Of a DNA stretch of 64,000 bases, positions 22,044 through 34,194 are shown piece after piece (the first letter of the stretch is position 1; every line of letters begins with the position of its first letter). The stretch is from Carettochelys insculpta (taxonomy: Eukaryota > Chordata > Testudines > Carettochelyidae): contig NC_134150.1 in the NCBI RefSeq assembly GCF_033958435.1, positions 38,187,501-38,251,500 of the forward strand. The letters are read 5' to 3'. Position numbers and translations under genes: made by a program. The notes under the pieces were generated by a model. The model searched no databases. It was not told the origin of the DNA and worked only from the letters and a program-made list of their open reading frames with translations.

Positions 22044-25000
22044 CTATATATAAAGGGTCAGTATGCTCAAAACATGGCTTGTAAACGATGCATCGGGTTT
22101 GTATTGGTTCTCTGAACTCGGTTTGATGTCACCTTTAGTGATTCCAAATGGATGCAGATTATTCTCTTCCAAATCCAATTGCTTAGTTTATGAGGTTGTG
22201 CTCTGTTTCTTTCACACTCACATGGCACAGTCAGTTTTGTCTTGTTCAGGCATACTTCAATTCTGCAAGCTATTAAACAGAGGGGGAAAGAGTGCTAACT
22301 ACCAAATCCTTTTAGGTTCAGCAATATTATTCTATATTCCTTTCATATCACAGACAGAACCATTAGAACCAGCATTCCAGAGCTTTGAAAAAGCTATTGA
22401 AAAGCATGTCATAGGCACCCTGTAAATGGTTATCCCCTTCAAAATACGTTATCCATTATCCATTATTATGTTATACATTATTTATATCACATATTTATAT
22501 TTCAAAAAACACCTAAGACTTAGAATCAAAGGTAGTTAGGCTCCTAAATTGATTTTGGTGGGATTTGGGCTCCTAAACCCCATTGGTTATCTGAGCCTAA
22601 GAGGCTTAGGAACCCAAATACCTTTGAAAGCCTTCTAAGGTATTTTTGAAAATAATATGCAATATCTGTATTTACCTCTTTAGAAGGCTCCCAATCAAAT
22701 TCAATGGACTTTGGTGGCAGCCCTGTTTGTACAATTCTTGCTTTTGCTTGAACTTGCTGACAATTTATTTTGACAGTGTTCTGATGATCTCTATTGAATA
22801 TTACCTTTAATGTCTTATTCACAGGTGGGCGTAGAAGAGGTTGCCTGCCAAATGGCCAGAGTAATATTTAGAATTTATTGAATCACATTCCCATGTTCTA
22901 ATGTAATCAATAGCAAACTAAACCCAAAACACCTACTTTTTAGTGGTGTAAATAAATCTGTCTGTTTGGAGTTCATATGGGAAAATTGCAGATTAATGCA
23001 TATGAAGAATAAGTAAACATTAAGAAGTCATCTATTAATATAAACAGGAAAGCCAATGCCTTTCCCTGCTTATTGATTTAGTCAATAAAGATAAGTTAAG
23101 GCACTTGGTCTTATGCGGAAAATATCTCCGGGAGTTCTAACAACATATTGCAAACAAATGTGAGTCCTAACCTTTTCTCCATATGAGAAATTAGTACCAT
23201 ATTTGGATATAAGAACAGCTGATATTATGAAAAACATCCTTTGAATGAGTTTGGCAAGAAGATACTTCTTGAAATTTTTTTTTTCCTAATTGAACATGTT
23301 ACTGAAACCGGAGGTTTTCCTGTCAAATACATGCTGCTGGTTTTTAAATTAAATCATCGGTTTGAAAGACTGAAAATGCTTTTCAAAAGCTAGATTAAGA
23401 ATAGCCCTTTTGCGCCATAATTCTTGTGTATGAGAGAAATTACTTTTTTTCTTTCTCTCACAGTTGTTCACGAAATCTGTCTCAGACCACCTACATGAAA
23501 CGAAAGCTGGAGGTCTCTGCTTTGCTCTTTGAAGGCAGGAGTCTATCTTCACTGCAGTTTCACTCCCAGGAGTGATATGGATAGATAGATAGATAGATAG
23601 TTCTATCTTTCCTGGATACATTTCTCTTGAGAGGCAAAGGAGCTGAGTAGTTAAACAGAGACAACACTTATTCTTCTTTCCCAAGACGCAGGGCTTAACT
23701 CCTACCTTCCACTCAAACTGTAGGGAGCGTTATCTCAAACCCTGCTGCCCAGTAATTTAAACCAAAATTATAACACAGTTTTCCATTGTTTGCACAAATG
23801 GGCTACAGGAAAGGTCTCATGGAGGAGATGGTAGAGAAAGTAAACTGCCTGCAGTCATAACCCCAGACAATGTGACCTCTGCAGGGTCCCCTGAAGGGTG
23901 GCTGGGGGAAATGTGCGCCACAGCTGTATGCTCACACCCGGTCAGTGCAGAAGGGTAAGACAATGCTTACAGCTTCAACCAAACCATGAGCTCTTTCATT
24001 TCTCCCAGCAAAAATATGCATGTGAGGCATTGCAGGCTGTATCTGTTTCAAAATAGCTTTAAACCATTTTTACTGTCCAGCCTTGCCTATTTTCAGGAGA
24101 TGTGTAACTCTTTCACACTAGGATTAATCAATGTGCCAGTGTATAAGATTGAAGACATTTGGGTGATATAACGTAATACAATTAGTCCCTATAAGTGGAG
24201 AGCATTCCCTTGCAAAATGTGGTCTCTGTCCCTGCTTGTGATTTATCATCACACATATGTGATGCTGCAGAGAAATAAGGGCAAGCTGCCACATCAGCAG
24301 GTATGCAGAGACGACAAGTTAACACGATCAATCTATCTGAGCTAGCTGAATAGTGCCTAGTGTTTGTTCATTTTTATTCCCTTTCCAAATGACTGTGCAG
24401 TTCAGCCATGCTCAGACCTCTTCTTAGGCACTGCCATCAAATTACTGCACAAACAGTTTTTGTTTGCATGAATGTTTGGGAAATAACTGCCCTATGTAGT
24501 GCAATATACGCTGATGTACAGCCTGGGAAATACACACCATCTAAGGCAGAACTTATGCTTAAACTTAAGATCATACTGACTAGGTCTTGCTCTGTAAAAA
24601 AGGTGAATTATAACCATAAAGAATGCAGCATGATCCACATAGCCTCTGGAACCTAATAATCTACCAGCTCCTTTTTCAGTCAATATCCCATAATTAGGTT
24701 CAACAATACATTTTTAAGTACCTACACACATATATTTATATATATGTTCATGTATCATTTAATAATTTTTTTATAAATTTCCATTCCTGCCTAAGCACTT
24801 TTTATGAGCTAGGTAATTACATATATTTTATAATAACCTGAACACACACACCAGTAGGGTCTAGTCCAAAAAAATGGATGGCCAGCCTGTCAAGTTCTAT
24901 ATATACCCTTTCCAAATAGGTTTAAATTAATTCTTTTTTATTAGCATGCTTGGAAAAAAATGAACCCCAAACCCAGTCCAAACAAATTAGTGTTTATTGC

Positions 25001-25859
25001 TGCTCTCTCTCTTGAAAGAGAGGCTTGCTGGATTGGAACCATTTTTATATTGAAAAATAAAGCAAATAAATTATCTTGGCTTAATATTTGTAAACCATTT
25101 TTAATTTCCTTGGACTATGCAATTTGAAACAGGTGAGACAATAAACACAGACTTCAAATTGTCTAATGAAGAAGGCCCGGCAGCTTTTTTGACTCCATCA
25201 CCAAAGCAGATTCTCATTTGCAGGATTTGATGATGCTTTCATAGATCAGGTTTGGGTTAAAAGAATTCATGCCCTGCTCCTGAAGCACTGATGTTAACAG
25301 AACAGTCTCTGGTTAGCTAACTTGGATTGAATAGCACCTTACACCACAAGGAGTCCACTTGACTTCAGTTTGAGAAGAAGGCTGCTACTGAATGTGAGGA
25401 ATGGTGTTAGAATATGCGTTCAGTGGACACAGGGTTGCTGACTTTGAGGGCTAAAGGATCAAGGACATTGACTTTCTGCTTCCTGGTTTTTTTACTAGAA
25501 TGCCATTTGTTTTTACTTTGGTTTCCTTCAGGCTTCCTTGGTCATCTCTCCACTGGTATCCCAGTTTACGTGACATCATGACTTTCCTATTCAATGCCAA
25601 ACATGATGCCCCCTTATTATGTTCTCTCTTCTTTCAAATCTGCCAGCCCACGTCTTCAGAGTGCTAATCCAAGCGCTGAAGGTTTGCAATGTCTCATATG
25701 ATCTCTCAAAGTCTCAATGAGCCTCTGCTATTGTTACTTAATCACAACACCTTTCAAGGAATACTTTATGAGACCACTTTTATAGTTGTTAAACAAAAGC
25801 ACAGAAAGATTAATTAAATTGCTTTTATTTAAGTACCTACTGTTTGCATTTCAGTACTG
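22044..25859. other. Unassigned unique sequence
   Basis: No gene is seen. There is a short (GATA)n run at 23580-23600. The 25080-25260 stretch is homeobox-site-like and AT-rich and might be conserved non-coding DNA, which cannot be tested here. Confidence 0.5.
23580..23600. repeat. (GATA)n microsatellite
   Basis: About five gata units run from 'gatatggatagatag' to 'atagttctatc'. Confidence 0.8.
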
Positions 25860-26040
25860 CCGGCTCAGGTCAGGGCTCCATTCTGCTAGGCCTCATATGA
25901 AGAAAGAATCTCTGCCCTAAATTATTTACAATTTAAATAGACAAGACAAAAGGTGAGAAGGGAAACTGAGGCATAGGGCAGTGATGTGACTTGCCTATGA
26001 ATACAGAGTCAGGAATACAACCCCGGTCTCCTGCTTCATC
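25860..26040 (+). repeat. Ancient MIR/L2-like repeat
   Basis: 'gggaaactgaggcatagg' followed by 'gtgatgtgacttgcctatg' and 'caccccggtctcctgc'-like sequence is the classic core and 3' signature of an old MIR/L2-type SINE or LINE. Confidence 0.5.
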
Positions 26041-26048
26041 CTCTAGCT

Positions 26049-26769
26049 CAGTGTTTCTTAAACTTTCTGGGTGCATCTACATTTGCATTCCTCTTCCGAA
26101 AGAGGTATGCAAATGAGGGGAACAAAAATGCAAATGAAGTAAATATTTGCATATTTGGCACCTCATTTGCATATTCGTATTTCAAAAGAGCTTCTTTCGA
26201 AAGAAGAAAACCATTGTAGACATTGCTTTTTCAAAAGTAAGCCCCATCTTTGAAAGAATCCTTCTTCCCTTTATTTAATGGGAAGAAGGATTCTTTCGAA
26301 GATGGGGTTTACTTTCGAAAGAGCAGCATCTACACTGGTTTTCTTCTTTCAAAATAAGAACATGCAAATAAGGTGCAAAATAGGCAAATATTTACCTCAT
26401 TTGCATTTTTGATTCCCCTTATTTGCATACCGCTTATGAAAGAGGAATGCAAGTGTAGATGCAACCTTTGAGACCCTGGAACGCCAATCAATAATATTTT
26501 TATGCTGAACACCTATCAAAATTTTATTCAAAAAATTTCTTCAGACAAAAAAAACAATTCAAAAGCAACATATGCATGGACAAAAAAAAAAGAAGTAATT
26601 TAACCAGGTTTTATAGCAATGAAAAATTAACATTGTTTCTGGTTTTCATAACAGAAATTACATACCATTAGAATACAATATAAAACAAAAAGTGCCAAAC
26701 CCTTGTGGCACACCTACAGATTGTTCACAGAAAACCACTGTTCCATGGAACATAGTTTAAGAAACACTG
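26049..26769. mobile_element. hAT-like non-autonomous element split by MITE B
   Basis: The inverted ends are cagtgtttcttaaacttt and, at the right, 'agtttaagaaacactg'. The 8-bp flanks are ctctagct (26041-26048) and ctctagat (26770-26777), 7 of 8 identical, as expected for hAT elements. Excluding the nested MITE the element is about 320 bp and has no transposase remnant. Confidence 0.75.
26069..26466. mobile_element. Hairpin MITE (B), nested in a hAT element
   Basis: The two halves form one long inverted repeat: 'gtgcatctacatttgcattc' pairs with 'gaatgcaagtgtagatgcaa', and the centre 'agaatccttcttcc' pairs with 'ggaagaaggattctt'. The flanks are tct and ttt. A second copy is at 34283-34696. No protein is encoded. 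Confidence 0.8.
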
Positions 26770-26777
26770 CTCTAGAT

Positions 26778-27201
26778 CACCCTGGCTCTTACATGTGCTT
26801 AGTTTGCTTATTTTAATTTATATAACATTTTAGCATTTAATTACTTGCTTGAGGTCTTTCAGTAACACAGCTGGAAAAAGACCCCAGATATCAGTTAAGT
26901 AGGGTTTTGTGGTCCCTTCCATCATCATTTTTCTTTCACCAAACTTCTGTCTCTCTTTCAGGGACTGGTTCCTCCCCTGTGTCAATCCTGAAAATGCCAG
27001 TGTTGTTGCTTGCAATGGTTGTAAACTAGAAAGCAAGGCTTGAGGCTATGGGGGTCAAAGGACCAAGTGGTAGACAAAAGAAGGGGAGACAAGAGAAGAA
27101 GTACTTTACAAATACTGATTCACAGTGGGGACTATGAAACACAGAAAAATAACCAGCAGCAATCTGGCTATCACCTTCTTGTCAGTCCTACTTCGTTGTG
27201 T
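26778..27201. other. Unassigned sequence
   Basis: No gene or clear repeat is seen. Confidence 0.5.
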
Positions 27202-27640
27202 AGTACCCAGAGGCACTGAGACCTGACCTGGGGTGAGTGAAGTCTCTGCTCTACAGCCTCAGCTGAGATTGCCCTGGCTTCTAGCTCAGGTGGTAGAGTA
27301 CAAGGCCTCGAGAGCCAGTGTTTACAGGTTCTATCCCTAGGGCCAGCAAGCCCAGGTCTGTCATTGTTATAATTGGGGCATTGGCTGGGAAGAACTGCTG
27401 GAAGGTCTCAGAAGCTTGGGATGTGCTTCCTCAGCCCGAGCAAGTATGCAGTACCCAGAGGCACTGAGACCTGACCCAGCGTGAGTGAAGTCTCTGCTCT
27501 ACAGCCTCAGCTGAGAGGCAGCTGGCCTCTAGCTCCCACAGTAGAGTGCAAAGCTTCAGGCCCTATGCCTGCAGGTTCTGTCCCTGGGGCCAGCAACCTG
27601 GGTCTGTCAGTGTTACCATTGCATCACTTCAGAGGATCTT
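27202..27640 (+). repeat. Two direct copies of a tRNA-like SINE sequence
   Basis: 'agtacccagaggcactgaga' occurs at 27202 and 27450, a period of 248 bp. The shared unit contains an A-box-like 'tagctcaggtggtagagt' and a B-box-like 'caggttctatccc'. A third, diverged copy is at 37745-37935. It could be a tandem duplication or two neighbouring SINE insertions. The SINE family is not identified. Confidence 0.5.
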
Positions 27641-28839
27641 TACTGTCTAAAAACACCATTTAAAAATTATCCTTTCTGTCCATAGCTGGATAAAAGGCTT
27701 TTTACAGCCATAGCAGAACTGCAAATTGTTTCTCCCTCATCCATTGCAGTTATTCATCCAATGAACAGTCACTAAACATTTGCACACCTGAAAGGCAGCT
27801 GCCAATTCCACACACAGAGTAAAATGAGCCCTGCTTCATGCTGCGCATTCTTTCTTCTCCTATAGTGCATGTGCAGATGGGCAAATAAAGTCATTCAGCC
27901 CTGACTTGGGAAATGATCCGTATAAAAAAGTAAGCTCCATCTTAAGAACAAGACATGGCACGTATGGGCATAGATGGGTGCTTGCAGTTGTGATCTAACA
28001 TTACATCTAATGTTGCAACATCAAGGGATGTATTCTATGCCATGAGTGCTATTTATGTGATTGTGAGTTGCACAGACCAGGCAAATATTGTGTTCACCGA
28101 TGGGTCCCTGTCGGAAGTGGGAAGGGATCATAAAGGCCTCAGAAGGGCTCTTGACCTTACTGCTCAACACAGAATTTACTGACCCAAGAGGCAGCTCCCT
28201 TTGTACTCACATGACTTCTTGATTCCCATATTAGCTTGGTTATTTTTCTTTATCTCCCTGTTTTTGCCAGTAAGTTATTCCACCGGGAACAGTCTACCTT
28301 CATTGGGTCACCCCAAGTTGTACCTTGGAATCAGAGGACTGGTGGCATTTCCCTTATTAATCAGCCAACTCATGGGATCCTGGCAATCTCTTTCTCTCTG
28401 TGAGGACTGGGTCCAAGCTGCTCTTTGATGTTGTCAAGCCCTGACTTCCACTAGTCTCTCAGCTGACTTCTTTGCTCTTTCTCCCTAGGAGTAGAAAGCC
28501 ACAGGGAAGTTCTTACTGTTTTATCAGGCCCAGTGCCAGCATAGCTTCTGCCTTTGTTACTGTGCACTGCAGACAGTCTGTCCAATCTGTGACTGGGAGG
28601 CATTGCTGTTTTACATCCGTGCACCTATCAGTGTAACTTTTGCAGTATTCAGTCTCTCTGAATGAGAAGGCATAATAATAATAATCCAAATAAAGGTAGT
28701 GTTCAGAAGTTACCCTGAACTCACTTGATAGTCTCTGTCTTTGGAAACATAGAAGATATTGGAATTTCTGATAAGTTGCTGATTTTATTTCCATTAATTC
28801 AGCCTCAAAGTTTGACATTCATGGCATAAACAGATGCCT
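27641..28839. other. Unassigned sequence
   Basis: No gene or clear repeat is seen. Confidence 0.5.
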
Positions 28840-29262
28840 GTTGCTCCCAAACTTTTCACAGGTCAGACTCCCAATCACCCCTTCAAGCCATTTGTGGACT
28901 CCCAATTACCTCCCCAAACCATTCACAGACTCCCATCAAAGCCATTAGATACACTTCATTAAATGAAAAATGAAACTGCAACTTATTTTTCCAGACAGAA
29001 ATTAATAACATTATTGGAAGATATTTAATTTAAAAATAATGATCATAACTTTGCAATTTATTCAAAACTTATTTTCTACGATCATTTTTTTATTTATATT
29101 TTTATTTTTTCAGCTGGTGCAATGTTGTTCATTCCCCTCCCCTCAACTCCCACGGTGGCTCTGCAAAGAGCCACAGTGAGGGAAAATTGGCAAAGTTTCA
29201 GGGCTCACTTGGACAGTTCTGTGTGCCACGGCACACTGGTTGAACACCTCTGTTTTAGCTAC
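28840..29262. mobile_element. Possible degraded hAT-like element
   Basis: The left 'ctcccaaacttttcacaggt' and the right 'tggttgaacacctctg' look like worn hAT ends. Inside are three imperfect repeats of 'agactcccaatcacc'. The evidence is weak. Confidence 0.25.
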
Positions 29263-30059
29263 TAGACAATGCTGCCTGTTATATCATGGCTCGGACACCT
29301 GTCAAAGAAGTCTTGTTCACACTAGCACGTTCTCCAGTAGTTTGTCAATTCCAATTCTGAATGATTCAGCTGATGAAGTGTTCATTACTTCAATCTGGCA
29401 AACCCTTTTTGTTGTCTCCTAGATCATCTTTCAGCCCAGAATGAGGATTTGTGACACCTGTACGGTATACTTAGCCGGAGACTTCTTCTAAATTAATCCA
29501 GGGCGGAGGCATAGGGTCATAATTCCATCTTTGACATAGTTAGTCTGTTGGTTGGTAGAACGGAGAATTGAGAATAGATGATGTAGGAGATCTTACCCTG
29601 GCTGATGCATAATTCATTTGGATAATATTGGCAAGCCTTTGACCTCAGTTATCCCATCTGGAAAACTGAATAAACAGCAAGACCTTGTGAAAAAACCTAC
29701 TTGTGCATCTAAATTGAGCTTTCTTCCTTATATGAATAACAGCCAGATTATGTGATCTGTGCTTTATTTCCTTTTCAATTAGCTAGTATGACACTGAAGA
29801 CAGACCACTCACATAAAGCAGATATGATGTCTACTCTGCTGTATAACATGTGTTCTCTTGCTCTTGAGAACATGGGTTAATAATATTGTGCTTTCTGAAA
29901 AGATTATAGCTCTCTGAAACATTTCAGACAAACATCCTAAGAAGACTTAGCAACCTCAATTTGTTTGACTTGGAATCAAACTTTATTTCTAATTATCCAG
30001 TCTTCCTTCAGCAATCTGTCAGAAAACACAGTGACCTGCCAATTTTCACACCTTAGGCT
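29263..30059. other. Unassigned sequence
   Basis: No gene or clear repeat is seen. Confidence 0.5.
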
Positions 30060-30062
30060 TGA

Positions 30063-30098
<36 letters not shown>

Positions 30099-30107
30099 AA
30101 AAAATTA
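30060..30107. repeat. (GAAA)n microsatellite
   Basis: About ten uninterrupted gaaa units end in an A run. A methionine-started frame reading KERKKERKK across it is an artefact. Confidence 0.9.
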
Positions 30108-30405
30108 TTCCCAATGAAAATCACAAAAATACCACTTGGAAGTTCTCAAAAGGTTTAAGTCGCACCCTCTCCACTCACATACATACAGATCCTGATCCCC
30201 AAAGTCATGGTACAGAATCCAATATGAAGAGAAAACTTCGTAAATGTTTCTGAGTTTCCACAGAAAACAAAGCAAAGATTCCGTACCTTTAACTAAGTCT
30301 GGAGCATTAAAAATAACCCAAACTCTTAGCTCTTTAAATAAAAATATTGTAATTTTAAAACCAAAGCCTAAGAGGCAATGATATGAAAATAGAAAGACTA
30401 TAACC

Positions 30406-30640
30406 CAGGTCAGCAACCCCTGGCATATGTGCCAAGAGTGGCATGCAAGCTGATTTTCATCTGCACGAGAGGCGGTAGCTCAGCCGTGCCTCCCCAACCT
30501 CCCCATGCAGCCAGGAGCTTGTTCAAAGTCACGCCACCTGTGGGTTAACAAAAGACCAGCTAATGTTACCAACCACCACCTAAAGAGTAAAGCTCTGCAT
30601 CTTCATTTATTCGTTAATTAAGCTGTTGTTGCACGTAGAA
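30406..30640. mobile_element. Partial hAT-like MITE
   Basis: 'cccaggtcagcaacccctgg' and 'gccaagagtggcatgcaagc' match the element at 21798-22043 in the opposite orientation. The far end is lost just before MITE C. Confidence 0.5.
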
Positions 30641-30646
30641 CTATTT

Positions 30647-31292
30647 GGCTGTGTCTACACTAGCAAGCTCTTTTGAAAGAGTTGGAGAAAGAAAGGGACT
30701 CTTTTGAAAGCTCCCACAGAGTGTCTACACACAGAAACATTCTTTCTAAAGTAAATTGAAAGACTGCAGCACTCCTTTCAAAAGTACTCTTCCTCTCCTG
30801 TTTCAGGAGGAGTGCCTTCTTTTGAAATCGTCTTTCGAAAGAAAATGTGTAGACGCTCCATAGAGGCCTTCTTTCGAAAGAGCAGTCCTCATGGCACCTG
30901 ATTTTTTAATCCCTGGCCTGTTCTTTTGAAAGAGCAGGGACTGTGTGGATACTCTCTTTCCAAAGAGCAGATCACTCTTTTGAGCCGCTTTTTTGTGTGT
31001 GGACACACTCTTTCAAAAGAGCTCTTCTGGGAGGGCTTATTTGGCAAGATCTCTCTAGTGTAGATATGTATCGGAGGGGTAGCCGTGTTAGTCTGGATCT
31101 GTAACAGCAAGGAAGGGTCCTGTGGCACCTTATAGACAGAAAAGTTTTGAGCATGAGCTTTCGTGAGCACAGACTCTGAGACAGCATCTGATGAAGTGAG
31201 CCTGTGCTCACGAAAGCTCATGCTCATAACTTTTCTGTTAGTCTATAAGGTCCCACAGGGCCCTTCATTGCTGATCTAGTGTAGATGTAACC
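30647..31292. mobile_element. Hairpin MITE (C), interrupted by a fold-back Penelope tail
   Basis: The left end is GGCTGTGTCTACACTAGC. The right end reads 'ctagtgtagatgtaacc'. Both halves carry inverted 'tctttcgaaag' blocks and internal 'gtgtctacacac' motifs. Close to its right end it is interrupted at 31054-31286 by a Penelope-tail insertion. Without it the element is about 425 bp. Confidence 0.7.
31054..31286. mobile_element. Fold-back Penelope-tail insertion with 12-bp target duplication
   Basis: The insert (31066-31274) has 'gtagccgtgttagtctggat' at one side. Its arms 'tgagcatgagctttcgtgag' and 'ctcacgaaagctcatgctca' fold on each other around 'catctgatgaagtgagcc'. The exact direct repeat tctagtgtagat lies at 31054-31065 and 31275-31286. 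It lies within the end of MITE C and so is younger than it. Confidence 0.7.
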
Positions 31293-32422
31293 CATGAGTG
31301 TTCATGAAGGGCTAAATTTTGACTCATTTACCACTAAGCAGAAATCTCTTTTGTTCTATTCCTTTTTGAAAAACAATGAATTTCCACTGTGGAATAAACA
31401 GCACATTTCACAATTTTTTTTTTCCTTTTGGAAACCATTTTTTAGTAGAAAATGGGTGACATTTGAGATGAAACAGCAAAATCATTGCTTTTAATGACAA
31501 TGACCAACCCAGCCTTTCCTCCATTATTTTTGCAGTTGCTTCAAATTTTTATGCATCATTCTATCTCCTTTTCTGCCTTTAAATACCTTCAGATGCAGAG
31601 GAAAATATTGTTCATTGTCAGCCACAGTGATTGCAGAGCTTGACATGTCAGTGTTCTTTACATGCCTGTAAACTGGTCTGCTGGGACTTTTCAACACTCA
31701 GTCAGAGAGTCTAGTACAATAACATACAATAGGTCTCGGTCCTGAAAACTTTTTTCAGCTGTTACTCAGTCTCCACTCCGGCAAAATTGCTGTTGACTTC
31801 AATGGGAGTTTTGCCTGCTGAAGGTCTAAGTGAGAACTTCCAGAGCTGGCCAATGCTAATAAAATTAGTGAAAATGACCTTGTTTTTCAGCTAATAATTT
31901 GCTTCCAGCTACTATGACATATGACCATTCTTCTATTGTATCTCATGGGCCAAACCATGCTCTCCTTGCTCACAGTTCCATGAAAGTCAATGGGTCCCAC
32001 ACGGGCCCATACTCCAGTCCCTTTGAGTTGTTCCAGCACACATTCTACATTCTGTTGCTTGTGCCAACAGTTAATGGCATCCGCCACAATGTGGGTCAGC
32101 AATCTGAGGTCAAGAGGAAGCCTCTTCTTGAAAGGTTCCAATAAAAGCAACATTACTTTTTTCTAATAAAATATGCCAGTAAATTCATATCCGAGAACTT
32201 AAAATTAGCATGTACACAATTTGTGGGTAGTGTCCTCTGATGGGTGGAATTTTGTTCACTATCTGGCCACCAAACCACACAGAATCACTTTGAAGTTATC
32301 TCCTCCTCAAATAAATCACTATATAGCATCAGAAAGGAGTTATCTGTATTTTACTATCACAAGAAGCAGTCAAAAGAGGGGCTGTCAAGGTCTGTCAGTC
32401 TAGCTTGTAAAAGCCTTAATTT
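31293..32422. other. Unassigned sequence
   Basis: No gene is seen. 'gctgttgacttcaatgggag' near 31790 belongs to a widespread sauropsid repeat motif. Confidence 0.45.
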
Positions 32423-32573
32423 TATAGGACATGTCTACACAACAAAGTTATTTCGGCATAATGGCCATTTATCTGAAATAACTGCGAGCATCCACATAAC
32501 ACAACCACTATTTTGAAAGAATTTTGGACTAGAGGATGGCCTATTTTGAACTTGGTAAACCTCTTACAACAAG

Positions 32574-32788
32574 AACTATGTCTACAAAGCATTCCCCGAA
32601 ACAAGAGCAAAAGTGCAAATGAAGTGCTGATTTACAAATCTCACACTTCATTTGCATAATCTTGTGCGATCGCACTTCCAGAAGAGACTTTTCCAGAAGC
32701 CAAAAGAGCCATGTAGATGGGTTTCCTTCCAAAAAACCCTTCTTCCTCATTTGTTTCAGGGGAAGGGGAATGTTGTGTAGGTGCAACC
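32574..32788. mobile_element. Small nested MITE (F2)
   Basis: The ends 'aactatgtctacaaagcatt' and 'tgttgtgtaggtgcaacc' are weak inverted repeats with the same GTCTACA core. The inner 'tgcaaatgaagtgctgattt' pairs partly with 'cacacttcatttgca'. Confidence 0.4.
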
Positions 32789-33009
32789 AAGGAGTAGCAC
32801 CTATTTTGAAATAGGGGCTTTGTAGACAAGGAATAGGGGCTATTTGAAAATAGATTATAGTGCATCTAAGGGCTCTAATTCGAAATGGGCTCTGTTGTGT
32901 CTGGACAGTCTATTTTAAAATACCCGAATGCTATTTCACAATGCATTTTGAGTGTAGATGTGTTATTTTGAAATAAACTATTCCAGAAATATCTCTTCTG
33001 GAATCAATT

Positions 33010-33735
33010 CACAGTCACTTGATAACAAGGACATCTTCATGTTACTCTCCTATTTGTAAGTCCAGCTGGTTCTGGGGCCGTGGGTCTTATCACAGAAGGA
33101 GCAGGTTTTGGTATCTGTTGGAGGGATGCAGGGCAGTTTCTTCTTCTCCACCTCTTCTCATCTGCCTTGTGGCAGGGCCTCTCACATTGTGCCACTCCGT
33201 CATGGATTACTGTTCTCCTTTGGGGATGGTTCGGAGCAGGGTTCTCTTACATGTAGACACTAATGCTGTACTTTTTCCTGTGTGCCTTCAGCACATCCCT
33301 ATATTGCTTCCTCTGGCCCCAGTGTTCCTCCATCCCTCCTTCAGCTCAGGAAACAGCACCTGTTTGGAGAGGCTCTGATCAGACGTTCAAACCATGCAAC
33401 CAGTCCAACGAAGTTATTTGTGAATGATAACGGCTTCAATGCTGGTCACATTTGACTCTGCCAGGATGCTAGTGTTCATCCACTTATCTTTCCAAGAGAT
33501 ATTTAGGATCCTCCAGAGGCAGCATTAATATTGTTCAAGTGCCTTCAAATGACACTTGTATGTTATCCAGGTTTTACATGTGTACAGTAGCATTGGAATA
33601 GTCACTGCACGGTATACAAGGAGTTTTGTCTTGAGATAGATGTCCCAGTTCTTGAAGACCCATTGTCTCAGGTGAACAAAAACAGAGCTTATACAGCTCA
33701 GACAATGGTGGCATTCCAGAATAGCTTTTTTTCAA
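33010..33735 (-). pseudogene. Non-LTR retrotransposon reverse transcriptase, C-terminal remnant
   Basis: The minus strand reads HLRQWVFKNWDIYLKTKLL followed by VYRAVTIPMLLYTCKTW, the typical 'K.L.VYRAV..P.LLYGSETW' thumb region of a LINE reverse transcriptase. It continues into LEQY, CCLWRILNISWKDK and SNVTSIEAVI, the usual downstream motifs, with interrupting stops. The catalytic domain is absent. The clade (RTE-like or another) is uncertain. It lies within MITE F and has no intact frame. Confidence 0.7.
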
Positions 33736-33764
33736 AATAACGTTGCTGTGTAGATATCGCTATA

Positions 33765-34194
33765 GGCCATGTCTATGCTTGGGTAAAACTTTGAAATGGC
33801 CATGCTAATGGCCAAATCAGAGAACACTAATGAGGCGCTGAAATGAACATTCAGCACCTCATTAATATGCTGCCAGCTGCGGCACTTCAAAAGCGCCACG
33901 TTTCACTCATGTGCGGCTTGTCTACATGGGGGTCCTTTTAAAACGGACCCTCCAAACGTCGAAATCTCCTTATTCCTATCAGCTGAATAAGGAGTTTCGA
34001 CATTTGTGGGATCCTTTCAAAAAGGACCCCCATGTAGACGTGCTGCGTGTGAGTGAAATGCGGCACTTTTGTATTGCCATGGTTGGTGGCATGCTAACGA
34101 GGCACTGAATATTCATTTCAGCACCTCATTATTATTCTTCCATTTGGCCATCAGCATGGCCATTTTGAAGTTTTGCCCAAGTGCAGACATAGCC
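33765..34194. mobile_element. Hairpin MITE (D)
   Basis: The 430-bp palindromic element starts GGCCATGTCTATGCTTGGG and ends 'cccaagtgcagacatagcc'. It has an exact 3-bp duplication ATA (33762-33764 and 34195-34197). The central 'ctccttattcctatc' pairs with 'gaataaggag'. It is related in plan to MITE E at 50114-50549. It inserted at the edge of MITE F. Confidence 0.8.

Larger units (their letters stand above)
32427..33760. mobile_element. MITE (F) with nested insertions
   Basis: The left end GGACATGTCTACACAACA pairs with the right end 'gctgtgtagatatcgc', and 'gttatttcgg' inside pairs with 'caaaataac'. TATA lies on both sides (32423-32426 and 33761-33764). The interior holds A/T-rich 'ctattttgaaa' blocks, a smaller MITE (32574-32788) and a LINE reverse transcriptase remnant (about 33010-33735). 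Confidence 0.55.

Noticed and set aside
30059..30253. Frame beginning MKERKKERKKERKK
   Set aside because: It is the translation of a (GAAA)n microsatellite.
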